DNA of 7,951 nucleotides from JBGPYM01 sp041493205. Lineage in GTDB: Bacteria > Bacteroidota > Ignavibacteria > UBA10030 > UBA6906. The notes under the pieces were generated by a model, which worked only from the letters and a program-made list of their open reading frames with translations, searched no databases and was not told the DNA's origin. The stretch is from the NCBI GenBank assembly GCA_041493205.1, contig JBGPYM010000141.1, positions 1 through 7,951 of the forward strand, read 5' to 3'. The translations under genes were made by a program, and so were the position numbers. Below, in pieces: positions 1-5,606 of the stretch (the first letter of the stretch is position 1; each line of letters starts with the position of its first letter).

Positions 1-2
1 AT

Positions 3-185
3 GCGTTGACCAGCAACCGCCCGTACCGGAAAAGCTACCCCATGGCTGAGGCGGTGGAAATTATGGCGGGGATGCAGGAGTCTACCTTTGATCCGGAAAT
101 ATCGGGGCTGTTCTTCTCACTCTTGGAGGAGAACAAACATATCGAGGCAGAGAAAAACTTTTTGAAGGAATACGGTCCTGCGTAG
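3..185 (+). CDS. HD-GYP domain phosphohydrolase, C-terminal end (5' partial)
   Basis: The frame is open from the left edge to a TAG at 183-185 and gives 60 residues, so only the C-terminal tail is present. It begins ALTSNRPYRKSYPMAEAV and continues to a FDPEISGLFFSLLEE segment. This is the characteristic end of HD-GYP domains: a D(A)LTS.RPYRK motif after the metal-binding helices, then an amphipathic stretch around FDP. HD-GYP proteins hydrolyse cyclic di-GMP, usually as response regulators or sensor-linked enzymes in the cytoplasm. The HD and GYP metal ligands and any receiver domain lie outside the window, so activity and input domain cannot be judged. It converges on the GlnE remnant with only 12 bp between stop codons, and I see no clear terminator there. 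Family assignment is firm from the motif; function is inferred. Confidence 0.85.
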   Translation, partial: ALTSNRPYRKSYPMAEAVEIMAGMQESTFDPEISGLFFSLLEENKHIEAEKNFLKEYGPA

Positions 186-197
186 AGCCGAGCTTGT

Positions 198-617
198 TCA
201 GGCACCGCAGCCCATGACGGACTCGTACACGTTTCGTACCGCGCGAGTGAACTTCTCGTACTCCTGCATAAGGGCCTTGCCGGGATCCTGCAGTTTTGGG
301 TCGTAACCGAGGCGACGGGCCAGCTTGTTCAGATACTCCGTCGATCCGCCCAGGTCGTTCATGGAATAGTCGTGGATGATGCGGAGCCTGTTTTCCAGCC
401 GGCGCAGAAACTTGTAACCATTCAAAAGCCCGTCTGCCTGTATTTCCGAAAGTATCCCGGATGACTTCATCGCCTTGAGTGCGGCAAGGGTATTGGTGTT
501 TCGGATATCCGGGAACTCCTTGCCATGTTTCAGCTGCAGGTACTGGACAACGAACTCCACGTCAACCATCCCGCCCCGGCCGGTCTTTATGTTGTAATTC
601 CCCGCACTCTCCCTGGC
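198..617 (-). pseudogene. glnE: GlnE (glutamine synthetase adenylyltransferase), C-terminal fragment truncated at its 5' side
   Basis: GlnE adenylylates and de-adenylylates glutamine synthetase in response to nitrogen status, through two nucleotidyltransferase domains. Here only the last 140 or so residues remain. The minus-strand reading carries the GlnE signature KTGRGGMVDVEFVVQYLQL, then RNTNTLAAL and FLRRLENRLRI, and ends ESVMGCGA before TGA at 198-200. These belong to the end of the C-terminal adenylyltransferase domain and the following helical domain. Full-length GlnE is usually over 900 residues. GlnE-like sequence can be followed upstream to about IARESAG (618-620). Beyond it the frame runs on through WPNF to a chance ATG at 648-650, which is not a native start. 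The lost part is replaced by the opposite-strand YdjM-type gene. Identity as GlnE is firm. Whether this is a real pseudogene or a fragment cut by a chimeric contig join is not decidable here. Confidence 0.85.
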
Positions 618-622
618 GATCG
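612..622. other. Junction between GlnE fragment and YdjM-type fragment
   Basis: GlnE-like sequence on the minus strand can be followed up to about 618-620, and YdjM-like sequence on the plus strand can be followed back to about 613-619. Both genes lose their 5' parts here, so two unrelated segments are joined. The palindrome CGATCG (617-622), containing GATC, sits at the estimated join. Exact placement is an estimate from protein resemblance. Confidence 0.65.
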
Positions 623-2097
623 AACGGAAGTTCGGCCACCGGACGTTCACACACTCTGTTCTGTGCGTCGCCGGACTCGCCCTTCTCCTGTTCCCTCTCC
701 TCGTCGTGGAGAGGGACCTCTATGTCTGCTTCCTCGCGGGATACGCGAGCCACCCGTTCCTCGACACCATGACGGTCACCGGCGTAAAGCTGTTCTACCC
801 GTTCTCATCCGTCCGGTGCGTCTTCCCCTTCGAGGTCAATCACCCCTCCCGCTACAGGACGCAGACCGGCTCGAAGCTCGATAAAGTTCTCGGACTGCTG
901 TTTCTCATCGGATGCATCCCCACGTATCTCGTCGCCAGCGAGGGATATGAGCGCTTCGTACGGATTGCGCAAAAGAACATCGAATCCGCCGTCCGCGACT
1001 ACAACGAATTCTCCCGTTCCTGCATCGTCCATGCACGGGTGAGCGGCCATAACCTCCTGACGAAGGAACATGTCGAGGGGCGGTTCGACATAGCGGGTGC
1101 GTTGAACAACCATACGCTTCTCTTCAGGGGCGACGATGGCCGACTCCACTCGCTGGGGAATGAATATCAGGCGGAATACGTGACCGAAAGCGCTCTCTGC
1201 GAACGGGGCGACCCGGTCAGAGTCGTCATCCGCCGGGTCAACATGGAAAATCTTCCCCTGGCACAGGTCGAATCATATTGCGACTCGACGGTGGAGAGCC
1301 TCTTGTTCGGAGAGCTGACCACGCCCGACCATTGCACGATTCCGCAGGAGGGGCCGCTGTTCGCCCCCGTGACAGGGTCGTCGGGAACCCTCAGGTTCAA
1401 TTACGCCTCGGTCAACGACATAAGGGAATTGCAGCTTGAGAGTGTCTTTATCTCGAAAGGAACCCTGACGCTCAGAACGCTTGTCAGGGAGGATGAAAAA
1501 TCGGAGGCTTTGCCCATGCTCTCCAGCGGCCAACAGGGCGCTCTCTTCTTCCATGCGGGATTTGAAGCGAATGAGAAAGAACCGATCGTGCTCCTCTGCG
1601 CGAAAGGAGACACTGTCTGGCCGGAGCAGGTGCTGGCAAGATGGGGCGCTGCCCTCGATGCGCAGGCCAGGATAACTTTGAACAACGAAAAGATCGCGGC
1701 CCTCCTGAAGGAACTCAAGATCAAACTGTCGGACCTTCAGGTGAAAATACAGCGTGCCCAGGATGCGTTCATCGAAGATTCTCTTGCACTGAATGCTTCG
1801 CTCGACCTCACCAGCAGGGGATTTGTGACGGACGATGCTCCCCGAAAGGCCGGAATGCGGTTTCGCTTCTCGAGGGGGGAAACCATGAAAGCGGTTCAGG
1901 CCGGGCAGCTTCTTCGCTCAAAATTCGGGGTTGGCATCCATAAGCTCACGGTGGAAAATGAGCTGCTCGCGATCCGTGAAAAAGCCGCACGCGACAGGTG
2001 TGAGCTCCGTGCCCCCGTCCTCGGAATCGTTGCAGATATCAGGCAGGAAAATCACAATGGCAGGCTCCGCGTTGCCGTCCTGATCAAAAAGTGGTGA
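616..2097 (+). CDS. YdjM-type membrane metal-dependent hydrolase with long C-terminal extension, 5' truncated
   Basis: The frame is open from 598 to TGA 2095-2097. Residues counted from 616 show FGHRTFTHS (6-14), a hydrophobic helix (15-31), then GYASHPFLDTMTVTGVKLFYPF (42-63). These are the HR.xTHS and GY.SH..LD..T..GV signatures of the YdjM/YbcI family of inner-membrane putative metal-dependent hydrolases. Another helix follows near KVLGLLFLIGCIPTYLV. The only usual in-frame start is GTG at 706, which would discard the HRTFTHS motif and the first helix. The gene has therefore probably lost about 50-70 N-terminal residues, including the family's N-terminal helix and LPDID-type motif. After the membrane part comes a roughly 380-residue extension I do not recognise. 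It has beta-rich segments, a likely coiled coil (about 1657-1800), and an ending ELRAPVLGIVADI that weakly recalls the lipoyl-like half-motif of HlyD-type adaptors. The family is strong; the extension's role is unknown. Confidence 0.75.
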   Translation, partial: AIERKFGHRTFTHSVLCVAGLALLLFPLLVVERDLYVCFLAGYASHPFLDTMTVTGVKLFYPFSSVRCVFPFEVNHPSRYRTQTGSKLDKVLGLLFLIGCIPTYLVASEGYERFVRIAQKNIESAVRDYNEFSRSCIVHARVSGHNLLTKEHVEGRFDIAGALNNHTLLFRGDDGRLHSLGNEYQAEYVTESALCERGDPVRVVIRRVNMENLPLAQVESYCDSTVESLLFGELTTPDHCTIPQEGPLFAPVTGSSGTLRFNYASVNDIRELQLESVFISKGTLTLRTLVREDEKSEALPMLSSGQQGALFFHAGFEANEKEPIVLLCAKGDTVWPEQVLARWGAALDAQARITLNNEKIAALLKELKIKLSDLQVKIQRAQDAFIEDSLALNASLDLTSRGFVTDDAPRKAGMRFRFSRGETMKAVQAGQLLRSKFGVGIHKLTVENELLAIREKAARDRCELRAPVLGIVADIRQENHNGRLRVAVLIKKW

Positions 2098-2099
2098 AC

Positions 2100-3110
2100 A
2101 TGGACGTCCGGAAAGACAGGGCTTTTTTCGGGCGGGAGGAAGAACTGCGTCAGCTCGTTGCCAATCTCGGACAGGGTAAACACACGCTCATGACAGGGGC
2201 GAGGGGAGTGGGGAAGTCCAGGTTGATGCAGGAGGCTATCGCTGTCCTCCAGGGGAATGCGCGGCGGATCGACCTCTCCCCGCGTCGCATCAATTCCCTG
2301 AAGGGAAATCTGTGGTTCAGACTCGGTGCCGGACACGACCGGATCGTCACGGTGAACCGCGCAAACCCGATGGGAGACTGCCTCAGGGAATTGGCCCAGT
2401 CCCTCCTTGGCATGGGTTTGCTTCACCTCTCTCCACCCGAGCCCGCCAGGGAACCATGGCCCGAGGTGAAGAAACAACTCACGAAACTCGGAAGCGTCCG
2501 GACTCAGGAAATCCTTGTTACAAGCGTGCGCGCGGCTCGGCCGCCCCTCATGATCTTCTTCGACAGTCTGGACAGGATAACGGCCGCCCATCAACAGTTT
2601 CTTGAGGATCTCCTGGGCGCTTCGGTTCTCTGCGCTGCGGTTGTCCGCGTCAAATCGGCGGGCCAATTCACGAAAATCTGGTCATCGTTTGCAAGGATCG
2701 AGCTCGAGCCCCTCGATGACGCGGCCGCGACTCGCCTCATCAGGCACTGTTTCGAGGTATCTGGCACCAGGGTGGTTGATCCTGAACTCTATGAACGCGA
2801 AATCCTCAAGTCAGCCAACGGCAACCCGTTTCAGATCAAGAACATCATCTGGCTTGGTTCGCGCGAACGCCACGTGACGACGGACGGGATCCGGCAGCTG
2901 CGCCGGACGGAGGCGGGGGAACTGTTCAACATGGGGCCGATCTACATTCTGTGCGCGAGCTTCCTGACGCTCTTCAAGATCTTCTCATTCGGCACCGACA
3001 ACCGTGAATTCTACATCTACTTTTCCGCGCTTGGCTTTCTCGTCTACCTGGTCTTCCGCGTCTTCCGCACCTTCTTCCTCTTCAAGCCCCAACGATTTGA
3101 TCGGCAGTAG
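2100..3110 (+). CDS. P-loop NTPase (AAA_16/STAND-like) with two C-terminal membrane helices
   Basis: This is a 336-residue protein. Starting from ATG 2100, an FFGREEEL box (about 9-16) leads into Walker A GARGVGKS (33-40). Walker B is PLMIFFD (149-155), and a GNPFQIK segment (about 241-247) resembles the GxP motif of STAND and ORC-like ATPases. The order GRE box, Walker A, Walker B, GxP fits the AAA_16/STAND class. No acidic residue directly follows the Walker B Asp (DSLDR), so the catalytic Glu may be absent or displaced. Two hydrophobic helices (about 280-297 and 304-328) close the protein, anchoring an otherwise cytosolic NTPase to the membrane. The start lies two bases after the upstream TGA. 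GTG codons at 2091 and 2094 overlapping that stop are alternatives, and either choice implies translational coupling to the YdjM-type gene. Partner and substrate are unknown. Confidence 0.8.
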   Translation: MDVRKDRAFFGREEELRQLVANLGQGKHTLMTGARGVGKSRLMQEAIAVLQGNARRIDLSPRRINSLKGNLWFRLGAGHDRIVTVNRANPMGDCLRELAQSLLGMGLLHLSPPEPAREPWPEVKKQLTKLGSVRTQEILVTSVRAARPPLMIFFDSLDRITAAHQQFLEDLLGASVLCAAVVRVKSAGQFTKIWSSFARIELEPLDDAAATRLIRHCFEVSGTRVVDPELYEREILKSANGNPFQIKNIIWLGSRERHVTTDGIRQLRRTEAGELFNMGPIYILCASFLTLFKIFSFGTDNREFYIYFSALGFLVYLVFRVFRTFFLFKPQRFDRQ

Positions 3111-3130
3111 CGCCGGCGTCCCCGCCGGTG
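3111..3130 (+). terminator. GC-rich hairpin closing the YdjM-NTPase pair
   Basis: CGCCGGCG (3111-3118) pairs with CGCCGGTG (3123-3130) around a TCCC loop. This gives an 8-bp stem with one G-T wobble. It starts directly after the TAG of the NTPase gene and is followed on the plus strand by the T-rich but interrupted TTACCTTTTC. The interrupted T-tract makes this an imperfect intrinsic terminator. On the minus strand no T-run follows, so it is unlikely to terminate the opposite operon efficiently. It occupies the entire 20-bp gap between the converging operons. Confidence 0.5.
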
Positions 3131-3253
3131 TTACCTTTTCAGCAAGTCCTTCAACTCCCCAATCCCTCGAATGGCCACCACGACCGCTATGCCGAAAAAG
3201 AGGAGTGTGGCAACCCCATACAATATGAACCAGGTAAGCGCCCCTTCAGTCAT
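3131..3253 (-). CDS. 40-residue single-pass membrane protein, likely symporter accessory subunit
   Basis: On the minus strand, ATG at 3253-3251 overlaps the symporter stop as ATGA, and the frame runs 40 codons to TAA at 3131-3133. A clean GGAGG Shine-Dalgarno (3265-3261) sits 7 bases before the ATG, inside the end of the symporter gene. The product starts MTEGALTWFILYG, has one hydrophobic helix (about residues 6-28), then a charged amphipathic tail RGIGELKDLLKR. Small one-helix partners encoded beside sodium:solute symporters are known in several bacterial lineages, and this position and topology suggest the same role. I do not recognise a named family in its sequence. The ATGA overlap, strong ribosome site and membrane-compatible composition argue for a real gene despite its small size. 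Function as a transporter subunit is inference from context. Confidence 0.75.
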   Translation of the reverse strand: MTEGALTWFILYGVATLLFFGIAVVVAIRGIGELKDLLKR

Positions 3254-4737
3254 TGCTGCACCTCCGCTGACATGATTCTCGGTGGAGAAATGCGCTGGGA
3301 AACAAGCGAACCGATCACCATCCCCAGGGCGGCAAGGAAAAAGCTGAGAAGACCCGCAATGTTGACGTCCGTGATGAAGTGGAGCCAGCCGGGGAGCACG
3401 TCACGCGATTTTTCAAGCAGGAGAAATGCGGCCGGTGTGATTGCCCCGAGTATAAGGGCCGAGTACGCCCCGACGTTATTCGCCCGCCGCCAGTAAAGCC
3501 CTGCCGCTACGCACCCCAGCGCACCGGATGTGTACATCGTTCCGGTGAGATACAGGTACTGGAAGGCGGTATCAGGAATGGCATACCAGAGTCCGAACAG
3601 CAACAGGAACACTCCTATGATTCCCGCGGCAATGCGGGTGAGCAACACGGTGGTCGCTTCCGGAAAGTCCTTCGGGCGCGTGCACGCAATGACATCCCGC
3701 GTGACGACGGAGCTCCACGCGAGAAGGTAGGCACTGTACGTGGACATTGAAGCGGCAAGAAGCCCGGCGACCAGAAGGCCCAGGAACCCCGTAGGAACGA
3801 TGGCACCCATCAGCCGGGGCATCGCCGCGGCCGTCCCCTGGCCCGGACCGAAATACGCGAGCGCAGCCACTCCCCAGAGTATCGGGATCATTGCACGCCC
3901 GGAAAACGTCAACCCCGTCCAGAAGAACACTTTCTTGGCAACGGCCGGGCTTTCCGAGGAGAGCGCCTTCGACGTTCCCGGCTGCCACAGGGCACCCGCA
4001 GCAACGCTGCTGATGAGGATCCAGACCACAAATGTCCACCCGAATCGGGGATTTGCAAGCGGATCCACGCCCGCCGTGCCGAGCGTGGCGGCAACAGCAG
4101 TGCTCATCTGTTCCGGACTGATATGCACGAACATGGCGATGGTCGCGACAAGCATCCCGATGGAGAGGAACACGAACTGCATATAGTCCGTGACAACGAT
4201 GGAGAACATCCCCCCGAGGATGGTGTATGCCATGACGACCAGAAGCATCACCGTCATGACCAGGGCGAGCGCCCCCGGTCCGAACCCCATGACCTCCGAG
4301 AGAAATATCCCGTCAAACTTGAGGAAGATCCCCATGTTCAGCACTCCGCCCGCGAATAGGAGCAGCCCGCCGACAAGCCGCACCTTCCGCGAGAACCTGT
4401 GCTCGTAGAATTCCGGGATGGTCATCACGCCCCGCCGCCGCAGCCCTTCAATGATAAAGCCCGACCTGCCCACGGTGGAATAGGCGACCATTGCCAGTAT
4501 GCCAATAATGAATCCCGAGAACCCGGCCACGTACCCCATCTCGCCGAAATACACAAACGTTACGGTTCCCAACTCCGTTGCGACAAACGTGGCAATGCCG
4601 AGGGACAGCTTCACCCTCCGCCCCGCCACCATGTAGCCTGCCAGGTTTTCGACATATTTCTTTACCCAGATGCCGAGCCAGACGCTTGCCACGAGATACA
4701 CAATCGTCACGCACCAGTCCAGTATGCCGAAGTTCAT
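3250..4737 (-). CDS. Sodium:solute symporter (SSS family)
   Basis: This is a 495-residue integral membrane protein with about 13 hydrophobic segments, the normal size for SSS transporters, which import small organic solutes with Na+. Family marks include AGYMVAGRRVKLSLGIATF near the N-terminus, GGMFSIVVTDYMQ (175-187), and AASMSTYSAYLLAWSSVVTRD (from about 328). The last matches the PutP helix whose Ser-Thr pair (here S332, T333) binds Na+. The start is the ATG at 4737-4735 (MNFGILDW). It overlaps the upstream stop as ATGA and has AGGTG (4750-4746) 8 bases before it. A further in-frame ATG at 4779 would add 14 residues inside the upstream gene and is less likely. The gene sits between a GATase1-like gene and a 40-residue membrane protein gene, with both overlaps ATGA. 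The substrate is not evident. Confidence 0.9.
   Translation of the reverse strand: MNFGILDWCVTIVYLVASVWLGIWVKKYVENLAGYMVAGRRVKLSLGIATFVATELGTVTFVYFGEMGYVAGFSGFIIGILAMVAYSTVGRSGFIIEGLRRRGVMTIPEFYEHRFSRKVRLVGGLLLFAGGVLNMGIFLKFDGIFLSEVMGFGPGALALVMTVMLLVVMAYTILGGMFSIVVTDYMQFVFLSIGMLVATIAMFVHISPEQMSTAVAATLGTAGVDPLANPRFGWTFVVWILISSVAAGALWQPGTSKALSSESPAVAKKVFFWTGLTFSGRAMIPILWGVAALAYFGPGQGTAAAMPRLMGAIVPTGFLGLLVAGLLAASMSTYSAYLLAWSSVVTRDVIACTRPKDFPEATTVLLTRIAAGIIGVFLLLFGLWYAIPDTAFQYLYLTGTMYTSGALGCVAAGLYWRRANNVGAYSALILGAITPAAFLLLEKSRDVLPGWLHFITDVNIAGLLSFFLAALGMVIGSLVSQRISPPRIMSAEVQQ
3261..3265 (-). promoter_or_regulatory. Shine-Dalgarno GGAGG for the 40-residue protein
   Basis: On the minus strand GGAGG (read 3265 to 3261) lies inside the last codons of the symporter and is separated by 7 bases from the ATG at 3253. 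This is the strongest ribosome-binding match I found in the window and is the main sequence argument that the short downstream frame is translated. Confidence 0.75.
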
Positions 4738-5528
4738 AGGCCGAACACCTGTTGCCAGAATTGCGGGTAGAGTTTCCACTTCATGAGGTTGATCCCCCAG
4801 TGCGGACTTGCCCCCGTGGTCCAGGATGTCACGCGTCCCGCCTTATGCGTGCTGGAGGCAAGCAACGGATACCACGCTTCCTCATTGCGGATTTCCACGA
4901 CCGCTTCGGAACCGGGACGAAGGCTGGTCTCATTGAAACCGAGAAGGGGGGGAAGCGTGGACCAGTCGATGTTCCGGGCCATCGGGTGGTCCGGCATCGA
5001 GCACCGGACGTCAAACCCTGCCGTCGATTCGATCAGGTCGTCATGCGGGAGACAAACGACCGGAAAAAGGTCGTGAATGCGCGAGCGCCCCCATCCTCCC
5101 TTGCCGAGTTCTCCCCCGAAGCTGTACCACCCGCCGTTCATATGGAAATGCCCTCCCCGTGCTATCCAGTCACGCAGGATGTCAAACCGGTCAGGAAATG
5201 TGAGCGGTGTGTCGCCCCACGCAGAACGCTTGAAGAAGTCGGGGTGGAGCATCAGGCACTTGGTTTCGACGTCGGCAAAGACGATGGTTGTCGCCCAGCG
5301 AAGGCGCTCGTCAAATGCCTCCGGCGAAAGGTGGTACAGTTCCCATGACGGCTGTGAAACCACCTCGGCGCCGGGGATGGCGCGCAGCGCGTCCACGAAC
5401 GGTTGCGCGTAGTTCACCATCTCCACGTCCTTCTTCTCCGACTTGAATGGCGATTCGATGTAGGTGTGTCCGAGTTGAATGCACCAGTTCCCCACGTGCC
5501 AGATACGGAGTGCTTTTGAACTTTTCAT
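4734..5528 (-). CDS. GATase1-like (DUF1355/ThuA-like) protein
   Basis: This 264-residue, probably cytosolic protein has no signal peptide or membrane helix. The order of landmarks matches the GATase1_like family (PF07090, relative of ThuA and class I glutamine amidotransferases). It has an N-terminal strand and turn (LRIWHVGNW), TYIESPF, a FADVETKCLML strand, then RFDILRDWIARGGHFHMNGGWYSFGG (about 114-139). Next are LFPVVCLPHDDLIE, DHPMARNIDWSTLPPLLGFNE (about 180-200), GRVTSWTTGASPHWG, and a final aromatic helix. At the nucleophile-elbow position (NGGWYSFGG) there is no cysteine, so classical glutamine hydrolysis is not expected. Related proteins often occur with sugar-uptake or catabolic genes. 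The ATG at 5528 follows a purine-rich but weak ribosome site. The stop overlaps the symporter start, so the protein probably acts on or senses the transported compound. The exact reaction is unknown. Confidence 0.75.
   Translation of the reverse strand: MKSSKALRIWHVGNWCIQLGHTYIESPFKSEKKDVEMVNYAQPFVDALRAIPGAEVVSQPSWELYHLSPEAFDERLRWATTIVFADVETKCLMLHPDFFKRSAWGDTPLTFPDRFDILRDWIARGGHFHMNGGWYSFGGELGKGGWGRSRIHDLFPVVCLPHDDLIESTAGFDVRCSMPDHPMARNIDWSTLPPLLGFNETSLRPGSEAVVEIRNEEAWYPLLASSTHKAGRVTSWTTGASPHWGINLMKWKLYPQFWQQVFGL
4746..4750 (-). promoter_or_regulatory. Shine-Dalgarno AGGTG deciding the symporter start
   Basis: On the minus strand AGGTG (4750 to 4746) precedes the ATG at 4737 by 8 bases. Together with the ATGA overlap it fixes the start at MNFGILDW rather than at the earlier in-frame ATG at 4779. 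Confidence 0.65.
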
Positions 5529-5565
5529 CTATTTCTCTCTGTTTCTTTCTATTGCTCTCATTTCT

Positions 5566-5597
5566 TCTCTGTGTCTCTGTGTCTCTGTGCCTCTGTG
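5566..5597. repeat. Four tandem TCTCTGTG octamers in the intergenic leader
   Basis: Four back-to-back copies occur: three exact TCTCTGTG and a fourth beginning CC instead of TC. They are followed by GTG and a run of eight T (5601-5608). Degenerate CT-rich sequence continues to 5531. On the transcribed (minus) strand this is a CACAGAGA repeat between the stop of the kinase-FGE-hydrolase gene and the start of the GATase1-like gene, forming most of the 78-bp spacer. From memory, similar CTCTGTGTCTCTGTG tracts occur between genes in many environmental bacterial genomes, but I cannot name their function. No inverted repeat or coding content supports a mobile element. Confidence 0.85.
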
Positions 5598-5606
5598 GTG
5601 TTTTTT

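Noticed and set aside
178..209. CTGCG...CGCAG inverted repeat between the HD-GYP and GlnE ends as a terminator
   Set aside because: The arms are only 5 bases with a loop over 20 bases and no T-run.
648..650. ATG as a genuine start of a 150-residue GlnE-like protein
   Set aside because: The residues before IARESAG do not look like GlnE, and they lie in sequence that codes for the YdjM protein on the other strand. The ATG is a chance codon.
706..708. GTG as the true start of the YdjM-type protein
   Set aside because: It would leave out the HRTFTHS motif and first membrane helix that are encoded in frame just upstream and belong to the family. It is only the first conventional start codon left after truncation.
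805..1149. Long minus-strand open frames within the YdjM and NTPase genes (also 1401-1724, 2052-2666)
   Set aside because: They are antisense shadows in GC-rich coding DNA and their products show no recognisable motifs.
3733..3760. Loss of an Asp in the symporter MSTxDS-type motif as a sign of inactivity
   Set aside because: PutP-type symporters also lack that Asp, and the Na+-binding Ser-Thr pair is kept.
4738..4779. Upstream ATG at 4779 for the symporter, adding 14 residues
   Set aside because: The ATG at 4737 has an ATGA overlap and a well-spaced AGGTG. The extra residues lie within the coding end of the preceding gene and are not membrane-like.
5566..5597. Tandem repeats as a CRISPR array
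   Set aside because: The unit is 8 bases with no spacers, and no cas genes are present.
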